Shown in pieces: positions 46,901 to 58,900 of a stretch of DNA of 64,000 nucleotides. Source of the stretch: Lepisosteus oculatus. Lineage: Eukaryota; Chordata; Actinopteri; Semionotiformes; Lepisosteidae. The notes under the pieces were generated by a model. It had not been told where the DNA came from, made no database searches, and saw nothing but the letters and a program-made list of their open reading frames with translations. The stretch is from positions 12,787,532-12,851,531 of the forward strand of contig NC_090718.1 of NCBI RefSeq assembly GCF_040954835.1, read 5' to 3'. A program made the translations under genes and the position numbers. Every line of letters begins with the position of its first letter. Positions within the stretch are counted from its first letter, which is position 1.

Positions 46901-49900
46901 GTGAAAAAAGGGCTGACGTGATTTCAGCCTTTACATCAACAAAAACGCTGAAATCTCAGTAAGGGTGTGTAGACTTTTGATATCCACTGTATTGTCAGTG
47001 TGGGAAAGGGAAAGAGCACTCTTCATGGGTTAAAGCATGTAGAAAATGCGGCAATGTGAAAAAATGGTGCCTTTTAAAATGAAAGCACAATCTTTGTTAT
47101 AATTATCTACATGTACAGTATACTGTACATATTGTTTTGGGCTTCTAGTTTTTGATTTGGAGTTTGAGTAGTCTTTTTCAATTATAATAAAATTGTAAAC
47201 ATGCATATACCTGTATTTAAAAAAATGTCTGTGATTAAAAGTGATTTTTCTTCTGTTTCTACACAGCATGGTTCATCAGGCTGATACCATTAGTACTGCT
47301 CTTCATTTCGTACTGCTGCACTCAAGTGTACATGCACAGGTAAAGTTGTTCTGCGCCTTTTTTCCAAAATATGGCTCTCTCGCCATAGGCCTGGTGTCAG
47401 GGCTGGTGTCCGGGGACATTTTAAAACTGTTATTCCCTGCCAGTGCTGGTATTGATTTTCAATTTGAAGTGATATCTTGGGTTTAGTGGAAAATGGTTAC
47501 TTTAGCTTGAAAGTTTTCTCTGTGTCTGTCTGTGTGAGGTTAGCTGCTGTCCATGTTAAAAGATTGGCCTTATCATTGTAGAATTTGCTGGCAGTCTCTT
47601 GTCTTTTCAACATGTATGGTTATCATTGCTCTTTTCTCTGTTATGGTTGAAGCAGCAAAGCTACCATCCCCAGCAGACCACTGTGTGAAAGTTGGTACAC
47701 GTCAAAGAAGTACGAGAGTCTGGGATTAAAGTAAGTAATTTACCTTAAACCCAATTTAAAGGAGTGAATGACTTGAAGAATTTTTTGGTAGACATTTTTA
47801 AATTTAATATCTGTTTGTACTGTATTACCATTGCATTCTGTCTCAAGCCCTTAAGATCTGTGGATGCATAGACCCCTAGAAAGAACAAACGATGAAATAT
47901 CTTGCATAGATAAAAGTCTAAAACTATTCTGTCTAAATCTCACATATTGTATGGGTGCCAGATAAGTACATTTTTCATTTTATTTAAATTTTGTACACAC
48001 AAAACATATATGTATAAATATGTATATATTGATACAGTTGCGCAGACAAATAGCATCATACCATGCAAATGACCACACAGCAGCTTCCATACAGAAAGTG
48101 CATTTTCCCCATCCTAGTAAATCAAGAAGACATATTTAATAATTTCTTTAAATTTGTTTTTAGAAAAGTGTTCATCAAGTGTCCCCAAAGATGAGTCCAG
48201 CAGGGATATTTGAAGCACACTGAGATCTTTCCGATATTGATTATAATGATTGATTATTAAGAAATGCATTTGGTTGTGCAAATGTGTAATATATGGGATC
48301 CTGTGGGAGACTGTACAATGTTGCAACAGGGAGAGGGAAGGGAATGAACTAGGGCAAAGGGCAGTTCAATACTGGTGCTGGTGTGTCGGTGGATTTTCAG
48401 GTCTGAAGCACTGGAAGTTTCTGTTACACTCGTCCAGTTAAACCGGTAACCAGCAGCCTTTGCTCGTTTAAGAGCGTAGTTGAAATAAAACAGTACAGCA
48501 CACTGGCCCTCAGGCATCTGAACCAGCAGATTATATAAGCATTCTGCCAGCCGGAGATCTTGTGTTCATCTAAGAGTTTGTCAGCCTTTCCTGCAAACGC
48601 GTCTTGTCAGCGAGATGAAGGAAATATTTTTGTAGTCTTTTACTAACACTGCAAATGTGGCAAGTGAAAGTCTTTGTATGGGAACTTAAACCCGAAAGCC
48701 CTTCTGTGCCAGTAGGTTCCACTACATACACAGCAATTGGAAAAATTGCAAGAAAGGGCAGATTGTGGAATTTCCTGGAGTGGAAATTAGTCAGGATATC
48801 CGAGGGAACTCCCCTCTGTGAGCAGTGTCTTCGGATTTTTAATGACCTGGAGTGCTGTTTTTGTTTGCGTTCTGAGTTTCTTAATTGATGGATTAACTGG
48901 AGAGATTGAGCAAGCCTCTTTCTAAGATTCAGCAAATCCTAGAACAGCTAACTGCACCTGGGGAGGCAACGTAGCTCAGCTATTAGCATTGCTACTTGAC
49001 AGTGCTGGGTCACTGGGTTTGATTCTGGGCCTGGGGTGCTGTCTGCGTGGAGTTTTTAATCCCTTTAGTCTCTGTGTTTGTGTGGCTTTTGTCCAGGTAT
49101 TCCTGTTTCTCCTCTCAGTCCAAAAACATCCTGGTAGGTTCATTGCCTGCTGGGGAAAATGGGCCCTGCTCTGAGCGCGTGCTGGTATCCGTTTGTGCTC
49201 CGAGATGAACTGGCATCCTGTCCAAGGTGTATCCCTCCTTCCACCCATTGCTTGCTGGGACAGGCTGCAGTTCGACTGGGACACTGAATTGGAAATAGCA
49301 CTTAGACAATGGAGGAGTAACTGTACCTTCAATGAAATGCGCTTTTTTTCCCAATGACCAGATACAAAACGTCTTGGAAGATGTCTGTACTGTACAATAC
49401 CATTTAATAACTAAATACAGTCCTTGAAATCTTTAGTTTAAAGAAAACCTAAGGACTTCAGACGTTTTGGACTTAGTTTCCTGTTGTGCAACATACTATC
49501 CTCCTGGGAGGAAACCTGTGACCTGTACTGCAAGAAATGAAACTTGAGACAAACTCAAATCACATTGGGGAAAGAGCTCTTGGGAAATGTAGACACATTT
49601 CAATTAAGCAAAGACAACACTTTTATCCATCCTTTTCCTAAGCCAGACTGCAACCTTTAAGTTTTAGTACTACACAGATCATTATGTCAATATTCTGGAA
49701 TTATGTAGTATTAGTGCAATTCTATTAGTATACTAATGTCAGTAGTGTATATTTGTCCATGGGTTGTGGTTTGCGGAAGGTACAGTATGTTTATTTTTAA
49801 ATGGGTCCAGGAACTGTGCTGCGGTGTAACTTTTTATTGTTTTAGGGATAGGGGGGAAGTTCTGTTTAAGTTGTTTTCATAGAGAACAGGTGCCAGACTG

Positions 49901-52900
49901 TGTATTTCAGATCGAAGTCTTTTTTTTTTTTACAGATCATTTGAATCATTTCATGGGTCTGTCTTTGGGGTGTCCTTTGAGTTGTTTGAATTTGGCTGGT
50001 CGCTCATGTTCCTTGTATTCAAAGACACGACCGTTTCTCCTTATTAGGCTAAATGGTTGTTTCACACCTTTTGCTTCCTTTCTGTCGTAAAAAAGGCAAA
50101 CAAAACACACTTCGATTTGTTCAGGTGGTGGTAGTAGATTTTTTTAAAAATCGGCCATACACTGATTTTTGGTTCCTACAATGCGGCTGGCTCGTGGGAA
50201 TGTTTTTTTTTAAATGTTACTATAAACGTGGCAGAAGCCCGAGACCTTCTCATCTGACAGCGCATGTACTGTAAGTGAGGGCTTTTGAGAACTTCCAGCT
50301 CCAGCATTAGATAAAACACGTGGTGACAGGATTACTGGAAGGATCTGCATTTATTTTTCTTGTATCTCCACATGTGTCCTGCAGCATCACCAGGAAAAAC
50401 AAATTGTTCCTGAATCTGGAAGATTTCTTCTGGAAAAATGTTTCGGCAAGTCTGCCATTACCTTATGGCATTAAAGGGAGTGGTAAGTTTCAATGTTTTT
50501 AGGGCTTCTCACTAATGCATGACCATATCTAGGCACTGGGAACAAGTCCTTCTGATGGCTGTGAGCCCTTGAAAAGTGAAGTGGTCTGTGCTCAGTCCAC
50601 TGTTTCTGGGGATTGCATTAACATTTGTGCGGCTCCTGTTTATTTCTGTACACACACAACCTTCAACGAATCCCCTTTGTGTGTTTCCTGCTGCTCTGTT
50701 CTCTGGGCTTGGACCTTCCTCTTCCTTTGCTGTCGGTCTCAACATCCTGGTGCTCCCATGTCTCCTGTAGGAGCACAAGCGTGTTCATTCCCAAGGATTT
50801 AAAGGAAGCCGCTCTATGGGGCGTCCCTGACAAAGGCTCCTCACTGGTTTCTCCCCTTCCTTGGGTCGAATTGGTCTGATCTCTTAAAGACTGGATGGCT
50901 CTATTTACGCTGCAAACTCAGCTGTAAAACCGCAAACTCAGTTTCTTCCTCTGCAGTGTCGTCGCATTGTGTCACGTCACGTGTCATGGTGCTCATCATT
51001 TCTCTCATCGGCAAAATTAAAATGGCATTTTAAATTAAGAATGTTTGTTGTGAATGAAACCATCAGCCAAATGAAGCAGCGACAGATTCAAGTTTTTGTT
51101 CACGTATACGGCTGGGCGTTTTATTGACCCAGTCGGAGTGAAATATTCCGCCCCAGGGTATAACAGTGCATTCTCAGCTGAGATTTGAACCCACAACCTT
51201 TGGCCTTCAAGCCCACAGCCCCAGCCGCTGCTCCACACTCTTAAGTTGGAATGCCTTATCCCATGGCTACTCATCCTGTGCCCCCCCCCCCCCCGTCTTC
51301 TTAATTGCATTGTTTTGCTACAGTGAACTCCTAAATTATATAATTGATGATTAGAGGGAACCCATGCTTTAAAGAACTGCAGTAAGTAAACTTGGCAGAC
51401 ATCGGCTTCTAGGTCTACTGCAGCATGCAAATAAACGTTAGTGGACACTTACAGTAAGTAGCCTTGAATTTTTCACAGCACAGCTATGGGATTTTACATT
51501 GATATTCATATCCATTGATAGAACAGTAAAATATTCTTTTTTTTCCCCCAGAACTGCTCCTTCTGAAGGTTTTAGCTGTCATAGCCAGTTATGAAATGCC
51601 ACAAAGTATTGAAAGGTAAGTGAAATGAAGAGATTTGCGTTAAGTTAGTTTGTGGAAACGTCGCAAGAACTTCTTGGTACAGTTATTAATTAACCAGTCT
51701 TGTGTATACAGTGGGTTTCCAATGTGTAATGTCACATCCTGAAAGAAAATGTGTTTGTCAACAGAGACTAAAAGGCAGCATTAGTGTTTCACAATGACAG
51801 TTAAGACGAGGTTTGAAGGGGAAATGTCAGACTGGGACAGAAAAAGTGAAGACTGAAAAGGGGTGTGTGTGTGGGGGGGGGGGAGGGGCATTAATTAAAA
51901 CCGCTGAAATTCAGAAACACAAGGGGCGAAAAGATTAATATGGGCTTGTAGGAAAAAATCAATAAATAGAGGAGAGGTGTTGGGTCTTATCTGGAACACA
52001 ATCCGAACATCCTGAAGAAGCTGTTTTGTTGGTGTCTCCTCAGCTTGGACTGCAGAAGGTGCGTTGTTGTTGGAAATGGGTTCTCGATAAAAAACACCTC
52101 TCTAGGAGGGACCATCAACAAGTACGATGTCGTAATCAGGTAAGAATTACCTGTGCGTCGTTTTCCTTGTGCCCGCTTGTAATTATGCCAAGCCAACAAA
52201 CCTCCTTATCAGCCCGTCAACCTGTTCCCAGCAGGCCTTAAAGAATTTCCCCTCAGTACATTTTTCTTTTTCTTCTCCTCTCGAGACCTTCTGCCATTGG
52301 GTTAGGGTTCATTTAAAGTTTGCTCTTGACAGACTTTGGTGGATATGGTGTGAATAGCTACAGAGTAGACTCGCCACTCCTTGCCAAATGCACAAAATCA
52401 TATTGGAAATATGGTCAAAGGTATTTGAATAATACCGTTTGAAAACCACGAAACTTCAGATAGCAAAACTAACCAAACTACTGTTTTGTCATTTCTTAAG
52501 TGTGAGTGTACTGTATGTATCAAACACCCCTGATGACCTCTTATGCACCTTGTGCACAGATACTTATTGAAGCCCTGCAAAATACCTTATATTTAGTTTG
52601 TAGTAGTTCAGGTCGGGGGAGCTGCGTCAGCATGCGTAGGCTGCAAAGGAACAAATAATAGGTTTACTCCATGCTGAAAAAAAGAAGAAAGAGATCACAA
52701 CGTTTCGGCCGTGGAGCCTTCTTCAGGTGTGAGGGAGACAAATTAACCTATTACTTGTTCCTTATTTTTAGTTTGTTTTATTGGTTTGTTGAGAATGTTC
52801 ACTGCAAGGTAAGAAAGCATGTTACAGCTAATGCTGTACCGTACGTGCCAGCACCAAAACCACCCGCATACTCTCCTTCTAGTAAGAATTCAGCACAAAA

Positions 52901-55900
52901 ATGAATTGTTCAAAATCATTTAGCAAGGGATCTTAAATTTGAGAGAAGTCAGGTGGCCCTTATTTGCATGTTGAGAAGCTGAACTATAGTAGGTCACATT
53001 GTTTTTTATTTAAGTCAAAGGTTCCATTAAGGTTTTCATTAGAATTCGATTTCCTTGTTGGCTAAAGCTCAGCAGTACATTATATTGTATTTGTTTAAAC
53101 AGCAGACAGTACATTTAACCTTACTCTGTAATCATTCTCATCCCTCTAAGTGAAATTTGCATTTGCCATATTATAATGTGCAAAGCAGTATTTGCCTCAG
53201 CAGCTTGGTGTCGGTATGACTACTTGTTTTTGTAAAAACCTTTTGGCCGGTGAGCGTTGCCCCTGTCCTGTTATTTACAGTAATTTCCTCATTCACTTCA
53301 CAGCTATAAAAGTACTGCATCATTCATGTGTACTTTCCTTCCTTAAACCTCATGACTGTTGTGGGTTTTCTGTCATCAATGAATCATTTGATTGGGGCTG
53401 CCTGCAAAAGGGGATATTTTTCTCCTGAAAAATATTGGTCTCCTGGCTTAACTCCTTGTTTAGGTACCAGTAGTTGCCTTTGAATTTTGGGACAATTATT
53501 TGTACTTCAATTCAGGGCCAAGTGGATTAGTTCCTTATCTTGATTCTGCTTTTTTTTTGGTCTGTTGATGGTGTTAGTTACACTGTCACTTAAAACTCAA
53601 TTCCTTGGCGACAGGTTTAACGTAACTGGATACGCAACAAAAGGTACAAAGCCCATATTCTTGGATATACCGAAGCCTTGCATTAAAACTTAATTGTGGA
53701 GTTCGAGTGTTGTTGTTGTTTGTTTTTTTTGCCGTTTGCTTGGGAAAAGTAAACGTCACAGAACTGAAGAACTGCTACGTTACCTGTCTTGACGTTTATT
53801 CAGGTGCATAAAAACTTTTAATATTAAAAATCAGTGTAAAGAAGCCAGGTTTCAACCATAGTGCTGTGCCTGTGAAGTTAAATTCTGCTTTCTGCTTGTC
53901 CAGAGTAAACGACGCCCCGGTGAGGGGCTATGAGGCAGATGTGGGCAACAAGACCACCATGAGATTCTTCTACCCAGAGTCGGCCTCGGTGAACCCCTAC
54001 ATTCATAATGACCCTGACACTGTTATGGTCTTAGTGCCTTTCAAGCAGCAGGATCTGCGCTGGATGAAGGAGATCCTGTACGATGAGAAGAGGGTGAGTA
54101 TCCTTTGCTTATGTAAATGTGAAGAGACAGCGAGTCTCCTTCACAGTATTGTGTAATTCCAGCCTTCACTCTGTCTATATCGGAACAGATTCTAGTCACA
54201 TCTGCACTCCTCACTCTATATTGCGACACATGTCCTTTTTACTCAACCATTCTCTAAAGTAACACATCCCAGAGTCCTTGATTAGAAAGTGAACAGAGAA
54301 GATTCAGAGCAGACTCAAATGACAGTAAATAGATCCCTTTATTGTTTATTCCATCAAAGGAACAACGTTTCTAAGCACCATGATATTGTTAGGATTCATT
54401 TTTCTCTTTATATTTATATTATGTTTTTTAAAATCCATTGTGATGAAAGAAAGACAAAAAAGTACTTTATTTAGTTATGGGCAACCCAGGTATACAAACC
54501 ACACAAATCTCAGACCTTCCTCTTGGCTGCTGGTCATTTATGCTTGAAGCCATGGCTTTCTCCCATTTCTCAATAGAAAGTTAATAACAAAATAACATAA
54601 AATCATAAAGCCACACTCTGTAACAGCTGAAGGGATCGTTGACACTGTTTTTGTTTTAAAGGACAAAACAAAGGGATTTCCAAGGAAACTAATTCTGGCA
54701 CCAAGTTTGTAGAGAATACGAGTTCCTGACAACATGTGGAGTGATTGATCCTGGGTCTTGAGCACCCACAGAGAAAAGGGAATATGTAAACGCTCAATTT
54801 GTCCTCAGAACTCCATCAGTTAGCACAGGCAGGCTCATAAACCAGATTTGGTTGAAGGATCATGCTGCTTTCCCTCAGTGTCAAGAATCAAGATCCCTAA
54901 TCAACCCCTCCTCTTCCTTGTAAGGTAAGAAAGGGATTCTGGAAGCCCCCTCCTCAGATCTGGCAGGCCAAAACCAGCCAGATCCGCATCCTGGACCCTT
55001 TCTTCCTGCACGAAACAGAAACCAGGCTGCTTAACCTCACGGTGAACGTCAACCCAAAGAGCCGCGAGGTGAGTGAACGAGACCAGCACAGCAGAACATA
55101 CTGCACCCGCAGGACCACAGACTGGGTCTGCAGGCATAGTGTACTGAAGGAGAGAGAACCATTGGGCTCTTTGGATATTACACTACCATTTCAGTTTTCT
55201 ACAGCACTATTGCGATGCATTCTACAATCTCATTGGTAAAAATACACCGGATACATTGGCTTATGTTATAAAAGGCGGCTGTCAAGAATCAAGACGTTCG
55301 AGGCTCCTGATGTAGATTAGGAAGGGAGTTCCTCAGGCAAGCTGAGCTGAGCAGCCAAAGGCTTCAGCCACATCTGACCTAGAGAGAATGTCTTGATTCA
55401 AAGAAACCTCAGATCTGGAATTTGTGATCCTAAATAATGATTAGGAACATGGAAAAAATCCAGTTGTTTTTAAAAACAAAGAACTTCCAAAGTCAATTTC
55501 GGACAGAGACCCCTTTGTAGCTACTTTGAAATTGTTTTGAAAAGTTGCTGGCAACAGGTGAAGGGTCCTGAACACTGGAGTAATATTTCCACAGAGCTTT
55601 ATCCGGAGTATTCTGTGTAAGTTGTCATTTTAGAGACTGTTAGCTATATTTTACAGTTTGCATTTGTCTGGAATGGGGTCAGTTTGCCCACCTAAGCATA
55701 AGGATACTTGTCACAACTTAGTAGGACATAGCTTTGAGATGCACAAGAGTTGCATTATGCTTTATGTTTAACAGCAAGTTGTAGTATTGAAGGATGCAGG
55801 AGAGTCTTCTTGCAGGCACAGCTGCACCATTAGCTTTTATTGAAGCAAGATGCTGTCGAGTTTCTGTTGAGCTGTAAGCAAGCCCTTTACTTGGCAGTTT

Positions 55901-58900
55901 TTCACTGTAATGAATCTGGCTATCAGCAGGCTCAGATTTAGCCTTGCCTAAAGGTACAGTCTGTGTTAATTTAGATAAGGGTTTTACGTTTCTGGTGCTG
56001 CTCATCATAACTCTCTTTTACTGTCTTTTGCTGTGCTGCTTGATTTTTATTTTAGTAATGGGAATGCAGATATGAATTACTCCATATAAAAAGACAGAGC
56101 CTTTGTTCTTTTGCAGTTAATTCCTATCTTATCTCTGTTCTATTTCTCTCTTCAAATATCTTTTTTTTCTCTTTTGTTACGCATGCAAAAGTGAGCCTTT
56201 GCATACTAGAAGACCAAAGCAAGTCCCCTTGCACATGTGATGCCACCCGAGATGTTGATTGTGTGGCTGATAATTTCACCCTAAGCTTTGTCCCAGGGGG
56301 ACAGAGTTTAATGCCACCTAAGATATGCATTGCAAGGGCCCAACTTCTCCTCAATCTATGTCCAAGGGAGAGGTAATGTAAGGCTAGAGAATGGAATGGT
56401 GAGAGGTGGACCTTCTCATGGAGAAGCTTGTGTCTTTAAGGGCCTGTAGCTGTCTCCAGTCAGTGACTTGGAGAGTGACAGGTGTGAGCAGCCCTGCAGT
56501 GGCAGGGCCTGCCTTCCTGCAGAGAGAGAGAGACAGAAGAGAGCTGACAGGACAGAGAGTGCTTCTTCCATAGCTGTGAGCCAGCAGGCTTGCTTTCTGT
56601 ATGTAGCCGGTTATTCAGTAAGGCTGGCAGCTACAGGTGCAGTGTAATCTGGGAAGCTAGCAAGCAAAATGGATTGAAGTCATCTTGGAGGGAATAGTGA
56701 GATAGAGATCTAGGAACTCTTTTTGGAAAGTGCACAGGAGTTCAGTATATCAGCTAATGAGCATTTCCAAGAGTCTTTTCTAGAACCCAATGTAGATCTA
56801 GGATCCTACCACAAAACTTTAAAAGAAGTTCTGGAGACGTGTCAAAGGAACAGGACTCTGAAAGCTGTGGTTTGCTGAGATGTTTGCTGAGATGTGCGTC
56901 ATGCCCATATGAGTTCCACTCACACTTTGTGAATAAAGTTTAAGTGAGTGAAGTCCAGGAAGCAGAGGTGCAGCCAGGAAGATCATCGCTCTACTTGAAG
57001 TACAGAGTGATTTGAGGGTCTGTTAACTGCTGACCTCTAATAGTGTTACAGAAGATGGGTGTGCTAGTAGCCCTGAGATGAGTGAAAAATTTGCCTGGCA
57101 GTCTGTGGTGGGCGTGCTGACAGTGTGGATCAACGGCCCTAAGAGCGAGCCACCCCCATGCAGCATCACAAAGTGCACTACACTCTCACATTGATCTTCC
57201 AAATATAGCAACCCAATGAGTGGCAAAAGGGATCTGAAGTGTGAACAGATCTACAAAATTCATATACCAACTAGGAGATCTGCTGTATAGCTTACAGATC
57301 AGCACCTCAGGGTACCCGTGTTCAGCTAGTAAAAAGAATAAAATCAACATTTTAACAGTTTTGTCTCACTCAGTAACAACAAATAATTAAACAAATTACG
57401 TAATTGGCGTGCTGCTAAAATAATTCCTTTGGTCTCAGTAGAAAATCAGGAGTGGGGCCCAGCCACGCGCTGTGCCAATCCTGATCTGGCGTTCCTATGC
57501 CATTATGCAGTGATTGTCAAGCGCAGCTTGTTTATTTAAAAAAGTCCAGTTGTAAAGTCTTGAACGTTTAAACAGTGGTCACACTAACATCTCGCCCAAG
57601 GAGCAGTGGCCACCTGCTTTGTTGTGTTGGCAGCCCTTTACCACGGCCCTCTGTGCCAGCTTGGCAGCGCTCAGCTAGCTTAGATAATGTCTGCTCCGAG
57701 CAGAGTGACCCGCCTGCTGAAGAAACGCACGGAGCAAAGCAAGCTGAGGTTGGGAGGGGGAACAGCGTTGTGCTTTTTTTTGTTCCACTTTCTAAATTAA
57801 AAGCTGGTTTGATGCCTGTGAAGGCCCACAGTATCCCCTTCCCCTCCCTGTGCTCACACCTGTATCTGTCCTTAAATCCGTGTGAAGCAGTTGCACATGG
57901 ATTTAGTATATCAGCTAATGAGCATTTCCGAGAGCCTTTTCAGCCATTGCTGTTACACATACTGTAGAGGAAGCAGAACATTCTTCTTCTGGGGCTTCTG
58001 GGACCCTTAATGTGCAAAAATTGGAAACCAGTTCTTTTATAGAAAACCTGGGAGTGTCTCGACAGGAAATATTACTTAGCGGTTCTTTTTTAGAACCATC
58101 CAGCCCTGCCAGCACCGTGGGCTGACGTAGCACACTGTTTTTAAACCACCTACTGTAGCTCCCGCCTGGTATTGCACTCGGGTGGTTAAACACAGATTGT
58201 TTTTGCTCGTGATTAGTGCCATTTGCCAGTAGTTTTCATCCCTACATTACCCAAAAGGTACAGTGAATTCGTAGTGTTTCGTCAGTACTTGCCATATGGT
58301 CAAGGTTGTTTTTTGTATGAATTGTTTGTTTAGTAAAACCTGACTGGAACACAACAGTATGTTCAAATAGCTGGGAAATAGCCTGAATCAAGAGGAATGA
58401 AGGTAAAGAGTAGGTTGCCAAGTATAGCACTGCTGCTCTGTCTGACTTTTTCATTTAGTGTATCATATGGAAATTATTTTTCCGTGCTCTTATGCAGCCA
58501 GTAAGCCTTGCCTTCTTCAAAGAAAAGAACTTGAAGGGAACAAAAAAAGCTACTAATGAGTTTTTTTCGTCACATCTTGTGAGAAGGCAGCTCAGTACAT
58601 ATCTTTTCAGTTAGATAAAACGTGCTTTACAAGGACAGAGGTTTGTCTCGATTTTATCGTCAAGATTCTTTGGAAGCCATGTAACTTTTTCCAGTCTCTG
58701 AAATGACCCTGAATGTAGACTCTGAAATGTGCAGTCCCTGCCCCCTTGTGTTAGAATATATCATGACATTTTAAAAACGCCTGTCTCTGTCTCTCTCTTT
58801 CTACAGAAATTAACCCAACCTACCACAGGGATTTTAGCCATTTATGTGGCCCTTAATTACTGCGATGTAGTTCATGTCGCGGGGTTTGGATATCCTAAGG

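Larger units (their letters stand above)
40873..47266. other. ST3GAL4 intron after start-codon exon
   Basis: A 6.4-kb intron. It holds the L2 fragment at its 5' side and a tRNA-half-like scrap at 43.37 kb. The remainder is A/T-rich with no recognised exon. Confidence 0.8.
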
